Shown here: positions 54,601-64,000 of the stretch, piece by piece | Numbering within the stretch: the first letter of the stretch is position 1 | Layout of the letters: each line of letters begins with the position of its first letter | Source: an uncultured Muribaculaceae bacterium | GTDB taxonomy: Bacteria > Bacteroidota > Bacteroidia > Bacteroidales > Muribaculaceae | NCBI GenBank assembly: GCA_944321875.1 | Contig: CALUMX010000006.1 | Location: forward strand, 1-64,000 | Length of the DNA stretch: 64,000 nt | Direction: 5' to 3' | Program-made: the position numbers and the translations under genes | Notes under the pieces: generated by a model | Databases searched by the model: none | What the model was told of the DNA's origin: nothing | The model's input: only the letters and a program-made list of their open reading frames with translations

Positions 54601-54741
54601 TTTCACTTGCTCACAGAAATATTTTTTGAAAAACGAACTACTTCGTCTGTTGGGAAATACGAAACAGGTATCAACCAACAAATCCGGCTCGTTCTGGATA
54701 TAAGCCTTGGCTATTTTCGACAAAAAAGGTTCCGGTGCCAT
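51697..54741 (-). CDS. AddB-like PD-(D/E)XK nuclease of a recombination helicase-nuclease
   Basis: The 1,014-residue protein has an N-terminal inactivated helicase-like portion (FPNRRSSSFFKKYF) and a C-terminal nuclease domain with IDRLDRV and DYKTGDEE, the D and DxK parts of the active site. Four cysteines of an iron-sulfur cluster are expected from IACPLKFYL and CKYCQFKEACGR, as in AddB. It should process double-strand breaks with an AddA helicase-nuclease, but no addA is in the window. It starts 17 bp after holB. Confidence 0.88.
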   Translation of the reverse strand: MAPEPFLSKIAKAYIQNEPDLLVDTCFVFPNRRSSSFFKKYFCEQVKGKAFVLPEIRTISEFVSGISGLLEVDRVEQLMILYAEFRKLSQEFSDFDKFLYWGDMILGDFNDVDRYMVDARALFHNMANFKEIQSNYLTEAQLDVIKEFWGLVRSTDDEHLWVRPESKSAAKGAFTRLWDVLADLYKNFRAELEKKGVAYNGMMYRATAENIEKKTADDFEFRRIVFVGFSTLSTAEEKIFRHLQKLDIADFYWDFESPFFDDVNKGSFFLRKYVKAYPSRYTVTGEATHFPNVEVVSVPSGGGQAKVVNEILGELQTAGKIDMSDPIDTAVVMPEEKYLNSVLSAISGRDMDVNITMGFPIGQTSVASLVSMVSTLHHRRRLVGGSAAFYFPDVESLLTHPYMPLLARSGSEINRLLDTAKEKRLFFVPASFFSDASEGLRETFCGIDSSHSASVIDYLDRLLKRIETGLSALHPAEAQEDDAGEASLQETLELYFIRQYRSTLAVLRSLITTYNVEGLSGSSSFFLLSRMMAGSSVPFEGEPLKGLQLMGVLETRLLDFKNLIILSMNEKVFPTKHYTRSFIPNTLRIAFGMATYELQDSMYTYYFYRMISRAENVYLIYDSRTQGLSSGEESRYIYQLEKIYYSGADRRDAIRRRVYDYKVEAMEEVPIVVNKDDRVMAELEKFKTGKWENGKWCGTRNLSASAIKAYIACPLKFYLNRIENIKEATEMSDFIDSATFGLVVHRVFELVYNGVSLKNEAGVRLVTADYIDGLLESKHTKLDQYVTSAVNCFYNGIEEEDRRLTPLEGEAILIGKIVAYYVEEVLRREKDLCPFDYLGSEVEDTFPWKLDNGIEFNFKMFIDRLDRVSPKPTDECGEKRLRIVDYKTGDEEMELKNDYISTLFGRTNAKWPEGIFQLLLYCNAYEMRHPEEKVIQPVIYKLRKVTTWANGRQALTVNKANLFNYKDAGVFDNQAFMDEFGKVIESLFDPKEPFRQTENEENCKYCQFKEACGR

Positions 54742-54758
54742 AAGGGTCTTTATTTTTC

Positions 54759-55886
54759 TTACATTCTTAAAGCCACTATCATTTTAATGGCGTAATCAAA
54801 CAATACGATTTTTGCGTTGGCATTGCGTGAGATGTCAAGTGCGGCACGGTCAGTCTCATTGATGATGGCCGACACGTTACGCTCGTTGACAAACGGACAG
54901 AACTTCGAATTGAACGCTTCTTCCTCGCGCGTCATGTAGTTCAGTTCGCGATTTCCCAGATTGTAAATGAAACTTTCCCGAATCATCCGCGCAAGAAACT
55001 CAAGGAACGAGCCGCACCGCTCGCGCTTGAAGTCGGCCACTTCCTCCGACCAAATCTTCAATCCTCTGACGTCACGCATGTAAGCCTGACGCATGAGCTT
55101 GCGGTAATAGTCGAGAAACTCCACATTGTCCGTTTCCACATCAAGCAGCCCAACCGCCGCCGTCATGCTTCCTTCCGCCATGTGTGCCATGGCTTTCGCC
55201 GTCTGCGGCTCCGTGGCGTAACGGTCGACCAGATAACGTTCAATCAGCTCGCCCGGCAACCGCTTCATCTTGACACGCTGCACGCGGGAATAGATGGTAG
55301 GCAGAATATCCTGAGGATTGTTGCTGACAAAAAGAAGCAGCGTGTCGTCGTAAGGCTCCTCTATCATTTTCAGCAGACGGTTCGCACATTCCTCTTTCAT
55401 CTTCTCCGGAAGCCACATAATCATTATCTTATAGCGGGAGGCATACGACTTGACACTCACCTTGCGAAGGATGGCATTTCCCTCGGAGTTATAAATGATG
55501 GGCTGCTTCGTGCCCGGGTTCAGGATTCTCACCCATGTGTCGAAATCCGCATACATGTCGGAACTCAGGAACTCATGCCATTCGTCCAGAAACTCCTCGC
55601 AGTACGACTCCGAATCGCTCTTCCGCTTGAATATCGGAAAAGCGTAGAACAGGTCCGGATGATTGTTGGACTCGTGAAGCCGACATGCCTGGCATTCTCC
55701 GCAAGGCTCCCCCTCCGGCGTACGGTTCTGGCAATGGACATATTGGGCAAAGGCTCTCGCCATCGCCAGCTTGCCGATGCCCTCCGGCCCCTCAAGGAGC
55801 AAGGCATGGGGAATGCGGTCGGCCGCCACCATGGCGCGCAACCTGTCTTTTACGGATTCATGTCCGGGAATGTCTGTAAATCTCAT
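54759..55886 (-). CDS. holB: DNA polymerase III delta-prime subunit
   Basis: The 375-residue clamp-loader subunit belongs to the AAA+ family. The P-loop is altered to GPEGIGKLAMA, and the zinc module is C-QNRTPEGEPCGECQAC. NRLLKMIEEP, then the SNNPQDILPTIYSRVQ sensor 1 and arginine-finger segment are typical. Delta-prime subunits do not hydrolyse ATP, in keeping with the non-standard P-loop. It lies 9 bp after metF. Confidence 0.93.
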   Translation of the reverse strand: MRFTDIPGHESVKDRLRAMVAADRIPHALLLEGPEGIGKLAMARAFAQYVHCQNRTPEGEPCGECQACRLHESNNHPDLFYAFPIFKRKSDSESYCEEFLDEWHEFLSSDMYADFDTWVRILNPGTKQPIIYNSEGNAILRKVSVKSYASRYKIMIMWLPEKMKEECANRLLKMIEEPYDDTLLLFVSNNPQDILPTIYSRVQRVKMKRLPGELIERYLVDRYATEPQTAKAMAHMAEGSMTAAVGLLDVETDNVEFLDYYRKLMRQAYMRDVRGLKIWSEEVADFKRERCGSFLEFLARMIRESFIYNLGNRELNYMTREEEAFNSKFCPFVNERNVSAIINETDRAALDISRNANAKIVLFDYAIKMIVALRM

Positions 55887-55895
55887 ATCTCTTTT

Positions 55896-56852
55896 TTAAT
55901 ATATACTGCTTGCCACTTTTCTTACGCTACCGGCTGCCATAAGCGAATAGAAATGAATGCTCGGCACGCCTGCCGCCTTCAGTTCCCGCGCCTGCATCGT
56001 GCACCACTCCACGCCTATCTGCTTGGCCGCTTCCGTATCCTTGCACTTTATCAGCTCCTGTGCCAGGTCGTTGGGAAGGTCGACATGAAACACCTTCGGC
56101 AACACCGTCAGCTGGCTGGGATGTGAAATGGGCTTCAGTCCCGGTATGATGGGAACCGTAATACCCGCCTTCCTGCAACGGTCGACAAAGTCAAAATACT
56201 TGCTGTTGTCGAAGAACATCTGAGTCACAACGTAATCGGCTCCGTTGTCAACCTTACGTTTCAGATACATCAGGTCGATGTCCATATTGGGAGCCTCGTC
56301 GTGCTTCTCCGGATAGCCGGCCACTCCGTAGGAAAACTTCGCATCCGTGATGATGTCCATCTTCGTCCCGTCATTGAAGTAGCCGTCGTTGAAGTTATTG
56401 ACCTGCTGCTGCAGCTCACTCGCATAGGCATGCCCGTTCTCATGCGGCACGAAACGGTTTTCATGCTTCGCCTTGTCACCTCGAAGCAACAACAGATTGT
56501 TGATTCCGAGGAAATTGAGGTCAATCAACGCATACTCGGTCTCCGTTTTCGAAAAACCGCTGCAAATGATGTGAGGCACAGCCTGAATGCCATACTTCTG
56601 CTGAATGGCCGCCGCAACGGCTACCGTGCCCGGGCGCGAGCGTTCCGACACCCGCTGATAGGTACCGTCGTCATTACTCTTAAAAACGAACTCACTCCGA
56701 TGGGTCGTAATGTTTATGTAAAGAGGGTCGAACTCACGAAGGCTGTCAATAGTGTCGTAAATCTGCACGATGCCCTTGCCTTTCAACGGAGGCAAAACCT
56801 CAAACGAGAATCCGCATCCCTTCTTGTTCTCTATCAGTTCCGTAATTTTCAT
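55896..56852 (-). CDS. metF: Methylenetetrahydrofolate reductase MetF
   Basis: MetF reduces 5,10-methylene-THF to 5-methyl-THF for methionine synthesis. The 318-residue TIM-barrel flavoprotein has FSFEVLPPLKGKG near the N-terminus, THRSEFVF, LLLRGDKAK and the VTQMFFDN motif. It lies 22 bp after uvrA in a run whose other members concern DNA or envelope. Confidence 0.96.
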   Translation of the reverse strand: MKITELIENKKGCGFSFEVLPPLKGKGIVQIYDTIDSLREFDPLYINITTHRSEFVFKSNDDGTYQRVSERSRPGTVAVAAAIQQKYGIQAVPHIICSGFSKTETEYALIDLNFLGINNLLLLRGDKAKHENRFVPHENGHAYASELQQQVNNFNDGYFNDGTKMDIITDAKFSYGVAGYPEKHDEAPNMDIDLMYLKRKVDNGADYVVTQMFFDNSKYFDFVDRCRKAGITVPIIPGLKPISHPSQLTVLPKVFHVDLPNDLAQELIKCKDTEAAKQIGVEWCTMQARELKAAGVPSIHFYSLMAAGSVRKVASSIY

Positions 56853-56874
56853 AATAATACTTTTTCCTTTGTTT

Positions 56875-59708
<2,834 letters not shown>

Positions 59709-59721
<13 letters not shown>

Positions 59722-60638
59722 TTTTCGTTGAATGTTTTGATAGATTGCTTACTTCTGTAAATACTCTCAGGCTTCGGCACCTTCACCATGTAGGTGTGAC
59801 CCTTCGTGTTAGGCAGCGTTGAATTGACAATCCAAGGATTGAGCAAACGCACCATCTGGTAGGTCGTACCGTTCTGCTTGGCCCATTCCACCCAGCTTTT
59901 CACTTCACCCGTCACCTTCACCTCACGGCATGCGATAGGCTGATAGAGCTGTTCCGGCGTAAATTTGAATCCGTACTTCTGCGGATTCTCCATCACCGTC
60001 TTGAATGCGTACAGACGACAGATGTAGCGCGAAGTCTCGCTGTTGAGATAGAGGTCAAACACGCTGTCAATCTGCTGATCATCGAAAGCATTCGAAATCC
60101 GGGCCATTCCGGCATTATAGGAGGCAGCTGCAGCTACCCAACTGCCATATTTCTTATACGCGCGCTTGAAATAGCGGCAAGCTGCCCGCGTCGATTTCTC
60201 CAAATGATAGCGCTCATCAACGTAGGAATTCACTTCCAGTCCGTATTCCTCGGCTGTCTTAGGCATAAACTGCCAGAACCCCGCCGCCTTTCTGTAAGAT
60301 ACGGCCTTCGGGTCAAGATGGCTTTCCGTCGCTGCCAGATAGACAAAATCAAAGGGAATACCCTCACTTTTCAGAATGGCGGCCATTTCCGGGAAATAAC
60401 GGTTGGCACGCTTGATGGTGAGGAGGGTGTTCGTATGTCCGTACGAGAGCGAGATTATCTCCCGGTCGAGACGCTCATAGAGATCGAAGCGGTCGAGATT
60501 CAACTCCTCTCCCGCAAATTTCATCACTTCCGGCATAACCGGCGCCGGCACCGTCGTTGGTTTCACAGTGACCGTCGATGACTGAAACGCCACCACCGAC
60601 ACGACACATACAACCATTATCAATATCAATTTCTTCAT
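59709..60638 (-). CDS. Lytic transglycosylase, SLT/MltD type
   Basis: The 309-residue exported protein has an N-terminal hydrophobic signal (KKLILIMVVCVVSVVAF) and an SLT domain with the catalytic Glu in AATESHLDPKAVS, followed by AAGFWQFMPKTAEEYGL and ASYNAGMARI. It cleaves peptidoglycan glycan strands to 1,6-anhydro ends. The C-terminal region (VKSWVEWAKQNGTTYQMVRL) is a LysM-like remnant. It overlaps uvrA (13 bp) and the T9SS type B gene (4 bp). Confidence 0.92.
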
Positions 60639-61945
60639 TGCTGCTTGCTCTTTAAAATGTTAATATCTCCCTTCAGGTTATACTCCTTGCCATCGGCTCC
60701 CTTTGCCTCGATGACATAATAATAGACACCGGCTCTCACATATTTTCCCTTATACTTTCCATCCCATCCCATGGCAGGGTCATCGAAAGAGAATATCGGA
60801 GTACCGTAACGGTCAAAAATCCAGCACTTAAAAGAAACGATGGATTTGTAGGAAACTTTCCACTCGTCGTTGACACCTTCGGACGAATCAGGAGAAAAAG
60901 CGTTCGGACACTCCAGGCGCGACTCTCCAATCGTTATCGTATAGACATCACCGTCAATCGTGCAGGACGCATCCTCATTGCTAGCGGTAAATTTCACATA
61001 GAACGTACCGTTTTCCCGGAATGAATAATCCAAGTCGGACTCATTGAAACGCAACAGCACTTCGCGGAATTCAGCATCGCGCGAGAACTGCCATTCCTTA
61101 AATGCCACCGCATCCGTACAATAGGAACGGAACTGAATATCGGCAGGAGCCGAACCACCCAACGCCGACTCGTCGCCTTTCTGCTCATTAGGATTGTCAC
61201 GCTCGGTCTGAGTAGCAGTCGTTCGCACTTCAATCGACTTCGTCAGATAGGTATCCGAAACATATTCCACCGGCTCACCCCATTGCACCTGAAAGCGGTC
61301 GCCACGAATCGTAAACTGCGTGTCGCACAACGGTGCGGGAATCACCTCCAGCTCCTCGATGTTGTCGCACATCGAACTCGCCGATACATTCTGAAATCCT
61401 GTCTGCTCCTCGTTCCATTGGAGAGTGTTGTAGATAATCTCAATGTCGCGCGACAGCGTCTTCGGACTTCCGTTCACCGTGTAATAACGGATGGGAGCAC
61501 AATCTGCGTCAAACGCAATCGTTGCGACACCGCAATCCTGTTCCTCCGGGAACGAGACGGAACGGAGATTGAAACGAAAATCGGAATAGTCAACCACCCA
61601 GAAATAGTAGCGTTTCGCTCCGTCCTCAATATAGTAGCCCGTATTGGCCTCTACAACCGACAACGTCGAACGCGTACCGTCGTTCGTAATTCCACTGACC
61701 AATTCCGCATATCCGCCGCCTTTTTCCTTAAACTTATACCATTTCACGTCAGCCGCGCTCCCTCCGGAAGGCAAGTAAGAAGCCGACACGCCGTCAGTCT
61801 CATACAGCGTATAGACTGCGTCCAGTCCTGTTCCCGACTCAGGCGTAGTGTTAATCACCGGATGTGAGACACCGGAAAAGTCCACTTGCGCGTAAGCACT
61901 TCCGAACGAACATAAGGCTGCGATAAACGTATATAGATATCTCAT
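60635..61945 (-). CDS. T9SS type B (gliding-motility C-terminal) secreted protein
   Basis: The 436-residue protein has a signal peptide (1-19, ending GSAYAQ), a beta-rich Ig-like body and the C-terminal gliding-motility/T9SS type B domain: CPNAFSPDSSEGVNDEWKVS, FDRYGTPIF, MGWDGKYKGKYVRAGVYYY and KGDINILK. Secretion by T9SS to the cell surface is expected; the body has no catalytic motif I recognise. It is the first gene of the six-gene minus-strand run, with its promoter in a 57-bp repeat. Confidence 0.9.
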   Translation of the reverse strand: MRYLYTFIAALCSFGSAYAQVDFSGVSHPVINTTPESGTGLDAVYTLYETDGVSASYLPSGGSAADVKWYKFKEKGGGYAELVSGITNDGTRSTLSVVEANTGYYIEDGAKRYYFWVVDYSDFRFNLRSVSFPEEQDCGVATIAFDADCAPIRYYTVNGSPKTLSRDIEIIYNTLQWNEEQTGFQNVSASSMCDNIEELEVIPAPLCDTQFTIRGDRFQVQWGEPVEYVSDTYLTKSIEVRTTATQTERDNPNEQKGDESALGGSAPADIQFRSYCTDAVAFKEWQFSRDAEFREVLLRFNESDLDYSFRENGTFYVKFTASNEDASCTIDGDVYTITIGESRLECPNAFSPDSSEGVNDEWKVSYKSIVSFKCWIFDRYGTPIFSFDDPAMGWDGKYKGKYVRAGVYYYVIEAKGADGKEYNLKGDINILKSKQQ

Positions 61946-61995
61946 AGTTTTCGTATTTTAAGCATGTGCGCCAGAACGCACGGTTTATCTTTTTT

Positions 61996-62027
61996 CAAAG
62001 ATAGTGCAAATTGAGTGCAATGGCAAA
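61996..62027 (-). promoter_or_regulatory. Promoter of the six-gene run, inside the 57-bp repeat
   Basis: On the minus strand: TTTG at 62024-62027, 20 bp, then TATCTTTG at 61996-62003, 51 bp before the first start codon. The second repeat copy keeps the TTTG (62103-62106), but its -7 is degraded to TACTATGG (62075-62082). Confidence 0.7.
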
Positions 62028-62137
62028 TAAACCGTAGGTTTAATTTGACTTTGCCGAAATGCAGCCTATCTTATCCATAGTAGTGCAAATTGAGTGCAAT
62101 GGCAAATAAACCGTAGGTTTAATTTGACTTTGCCGAA
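61998..62137. repeat. Tandem 57-bp direct repeat within a palindromic intergenic element
   Basis: Two identical 57-bp copies (62002-62058 and 62081-62137) have a period of 79 bp. Copy 1 is embedded in a nested palindrome: AAGATAG/CTATCTT (61998-62004, 62066-62072), TGCA/TGCA (62005-62008, 62060-62063), GGCAAA/TTTGCC (62022-62027, 62050-62055) and TAAACC/GGTTTA (62028-62033, 62037-62042). No other copy is seen in the window. Similar GTGCAA-rich elements ending in CAGCCTATCTTATCC are, from memory, scattered in intergenic DNA of Prevotella and relatives. Confidence 0.85.
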
Positions 62138-62156
62138 TGGTTTGAAACTTCCATAA

Positions 62157-62195
62157 ACAAAAAAGTTTCCGCAGCCTTTACGGTTGCGGAAACTC
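62157..62195 (-). terminator. Terminator of tRNA-Arg
   Basis: On the minus strand GTTTCCGCA and TGCGGAAAC (plus-strand arms 62185-62193 and 62165-62173) are followed by a run of T (plus-strand A-run 62159-62164). Confidence 0.88.
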
Positions 62196-62204
62196 TATTC
62201 TCTG

Positions 62205-62276
62205 TACGCCCATGGGGAGTCGAACCCCAATCGTCGGAACCGGAATCCGATATTCTATCCATTGAACTATGGGCGC
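62205..62276 (-). tRNA. tRNA-Arg (anticodon CCG)
   Basis: The minus strand gives a complete cloverleaf. Acceptor GCGCCCA pairs with TGGGCGT (last pair G-U). The D arm holds GTTCAATGGATAGAAT. The anticodon stem TCGGA/TCCGA has loop TTCCGGT, so anticodon CCG reads CGG. The T arm is GGGG/CCCC with TTCGACT. The CCA end is not encoded. The gene is followed by its own terminator. Confidence 0.95.
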
Positions 62277-62296
62277 ATTTTTGATTAAATGCGTGG

Positions 62297-62328
62297 CAAA
62301 AGTACAAAATAAATATTAGCTTTGCAAA
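62297..62328 (-). promoter_or_regulatory. Promoter of tRNA-Arg
   Basis: On the minus strand: TTTG at 62325-62328, 20 bp, then TACTTTTG at 62297-62304, about 20 bp before the mature tRNA end. Confidence 0.75.
62317..62324 (+). promoter_or_regulatory. -7 box of ung
   Basis: TAGCTTTG lies 22 bp before the ung ATG and directly abuts the -33 element of the divergent tRNA promoter, so the two promoters share their DNA. Confidence 0.5.
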
Positions 62329-62346
62329 AAAGCAACAAGAAGATTT

Positions 62347-63009
62347 ATGAATGTAAATATCGAAAATAGCTGGAAAGAAGTGCTCAAAGATGAGTTCGAA
62401 AAAGAATACTTCTCTGATTTAGTGAAATTTATACGCAACGAGTACAGCACTACCACCATTTACCCTCCCGGCAATAAAATTTTTGCCGCATTTGACTCCA
62501 CTCCGTTCAACGAGGTGAAAGTAGTCATTATCGGCCAGGACCCCTACCACGGCGAGCATCAGGCCAACGGACTAAGCTTCTCTGTCAATGACGGCATCCC
62601 GTTTCCACCGTCACTGCGCAACATCTTCCAGGAAGTGCATGACGACACCGGCGCTCCCATTCCTCAAAGCGGCGACCTCTCCCGCTGGGCCCACCAGGGC
62701 GTGCTGATGCTCAACGCCACTCTCACGGTACGCGCCCACTGCCCCGGCTCCCACCAGGGAAAAGGATGGGAAACGTTTACCGATGCCGCCATCCGCAAGC
62801 TGGCAGAACAGCGCGAGAACCTTGTCTTCATCCTGTGGGGAAGCTATGCGATGAAAAAAGGCGCATTTATCGACCGTACCCGTCACTTGGTGCTGACGTC
62901 ACCCCACCCGTCTCCGCTATCCGTCAGACGCGGCTTCTACGGCAACCACCATTTCTCACAAGCCAACGGCTACCTTACAGCCCACGGCAAAACACCGATA
63001 GTCTGGTAA
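62347..63009 (+). CDS. ung: Uracil-DNA glycosylase, family 1
   Basis: The 220-residue enzyme removes uracil from DNA. GQDPYHG (63-69) contains the catalytic Asp65; the Leu-loop motif HPSPLSVRRGFYG carries the second catalytic His. FSV, PPSLRNIF and LLNATLTVR segments match family 1. It is followed after 19 bp by the T9SS plug gene on the same strand. Confidence 0.98.
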   Translation: MNVNIENSWKEVLKDEFEKEYFSDLVKFIRNEYSTTTIYPPGNKIFAAFDSTPFNEVKVVIIGQDPYHGEHQANGLSFSVNDGIPFPPSLRNIFQEVHDDTGAPIPQSGDLSRWAHQGVLMLNATLTVRAHCPGSHQGKGWETFTDAAIRKLAEQRENLVFILWGSYAMKKGAFIDRTRHLVLTSPHPSPLSVRRGFYGNHHFSQANGYLTAHGKTPIVW

Positions 63010-63028
63010 CTCCTAAACTCCAACAATT

Positions 63029-64000
63029 ATGCGACACACAATCATAGCATCCATTCTGCTATTGGCGGCCGCATTCTCGGCCAACGCCCTTGACACAAAG
63101 ACCCGCGTGTTCGACAGCGGCTTCAAGTCACTCCGTGCCTGCGTCGAGGGAGGCTACTATGCTCCACCCGTTATCGAGCTGGGCGGCAACGACCGTATCC
63201 GTATCGAGTTTGACGAGCTGTCGTCCGACCTGCGCTACCTGCGCTATTCCGTGCTGCACTGCAACGCAGACTGGACTCCGTCCCAGTTGGTTGACAGCGA
63301 CTATGTCAACGGATTCAACGAAGCGGAAGTAACGGACTACTCGTTCTCGTCAGCCACCTTCGCCCCTTATGTGCATTACGGAATTTCCCTCCCCAACGAA
63401 AACATGCAACTACTGCTGTCGGGCAACTACCTGCTCCGCGTCTATGAGGAGTATGAGCCGGAAAAGCCTTTGCTGCAAGTGAGATTCTCCATTGTTGAGA
63501 ACCAGGTGGACATTGCTACGGAACTGACCTCCCGTACCGACATCGACTACAACCAGCAGCACCAGCAGCTTAACATTACGGTCGACACCAAGGACTATTA
63601 TGTACAGAACCTCTACAACGACCTGAAAGTTGTCGTCACTCAGAATTCCCGGACCGACAACGAGGTGTTGGTCACCAATCCGATGCGCGTCAGCAGCAAC
63701 AAGGCATTTTTCGAGCATAACCGCCAGTTGATTTTTCCTGCGGGCAACGAGTTCCGTCGTTTCGAAATGACAACGACCAACTATATCGGCATGGGCATCG
63801 ACCACTACGAATACCATGCCCCTTACCACCATGCCGTGCTGCAGCTCGACGAGCCGCGTGCCTTCGCTTCCTACTCCTACGACCGTACCCAGTACGGACG
63901 CTTCACCATCCGCGAGAGCAACGCCTTCGACTCAAACACGGAAGCGGACTACATGGTAACTCACTTCACGCTCGAAATGCCGGAACTGACCAACGGCGAT
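63029..64000 (+). CDS. Type IX secretion system plug protein (DUF5103), partial
   Basis: The frame is open from the ATG at 63029 to the window edge (324 codons) and continues beyond it. A signal peptide (1-20, ending SANA) is followed by the DUF5103 core: LRYSVLHCNADWTPSQL, YVNGFNEAEVTDYSFSS, YVHYGISLPNEN and LSGNYLLRVYEE. The plug closes the SprA translocon pore of T9SS when no cargo passes, so its presence supports a working T9SS for the cargo proteins in this window. Confidence 0.92.
   Translation, partial: MRHTIIASILLLAAAFSANALDTKTRVFDSGFKSLRACVEGGYYAPPVIELGGNDRIRIEFDELSSDLRYLRYSVLHCNADWTPSQLVDSDYVNGFNEAEVTDYSFSSATFAPYVHYGISLPNENMQLLLSGNYLLRVYEEYEPEKPLLQVRFSIVENQVDIATELTSRTDIDYNQQHQQLNITVDTKDYYVQNLYNDLKVVVTQNSRTDNEVLVTNPMRVSSNKAFFEHNRQLIFPAGNEFRRFEMTTTNYIGMGIDHYEYHAPYHHAVLQLDEPRAFASYSYDRTQYGRFTIRESNAFDSNTEADYMVTHFTLEMPELTNGD

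Overview
The window is a chromosomal stretch of a member of the Bacteroidales. Three lines of sequence evidence support this. Promoters follow the Bacteroidota pattern: a TTG/TTTG box, about 20 bp, then TAnnTTTG (for example 2426-2457, 28085-28115, 29391-29421, 35554-35584, 51586-51617, 62297-62328). Three proteins end in type IX secretion (T9SS) type A sorting tails, one ends in the gliding-motility type B tail, and a T9SS plug protein runs off the right edge. The rpmB-rpmG-DUF4295 trio is typical of the phylum. Family and genus cannot be fixed from the sequence. I see no phage, insertion sequence, CRISPR array or rRNA operon, and one tRNA (Arg, anticodon CCG).

Layout. 1-4.3 kb: tsaD, cinA, ribosomal proteins L28 and L33 with a small partner, then queD-queE. 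4.3-10.1 kb: a closed five-gene operon (SLC13 anion transporter, cysC, cysD, cysN, sulfotransferase) with its own promoter and terminator; it looks built to make PAPS and pass sulfate to an acceptor rather than to reduce it. 10.2-15.6 kb: an AT-rich island with a large secreted leucine-rich-repeat protein, broken by one in-frame TGA, and a TPR/HTH membrane regulator. 15.8-23.0 kb: a CstA transporter and two divergent T9SS cargo proteins. 23.1-30.5 kb: a flavoprotein, HAD phosphatase, YjbR-like protein, methyltransferase, smpB, a Yip1-like membrane protein, a LolC/E-like permease and galE. 30.6-35.5 kb: dnaG, a four-LysM protein and a beta-barrel. 35.5-36.9 kb: a hemerythrin protein and a LuxR-type regulator with a degenerate receiver, behind a NarL-like palindrome. 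36.9-43.9 kb: an HU-SPOR membrane protein, a TPR protein, MscS, a structured leader, recJ and recQ. 43.9-51.6 kb, minus strand: a heavy-metal RND efflux set (TolC, RND pump, adaptor, His-rich protein), then hslR, pth and rplY. 51.7-62.0 kb, minus strand: a tightly packed six-gene run (AddB-like nuclease, holB, metF, uvrA, lytic transglycosylase, T9SS type B protein) whose promoter lies inside a 57-bp repeat present twice. 62.2-64 kb: tRNA-Arg, ung and the T9SS plug gene.

How parts fit together. The cys operon should import sulfate, activate it to APS (CysD/CysN) and PAPS (CysC), and give the sulfotransferase its donor; no APS/PAPS or sulfite reductase and no cysQ is in the window. The hemerythrin/LuxR pair overlaps by 17 nt and probably forms one sensing unit. 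The RND set is histidine-rich at both ends of the adaptor and in its small neighbour, which points to metal efflux. At two convergent gene pairs (smpB/methyltransferase and tolC/recQ) the minus-strand terminator lies inside the coding sequence of the plus-strand gene.

Most protein functions come from motif and family recognition by eye; no database search was possible. The most interesting items are the sulfonation operon, the NarL-like operator with the hemerythrin/pseudo-receiver pair, the promoter-bearing repeat at 62.0 kb, the folded leader before recJ, and the nonsense-interrupted secreted LRR protein.
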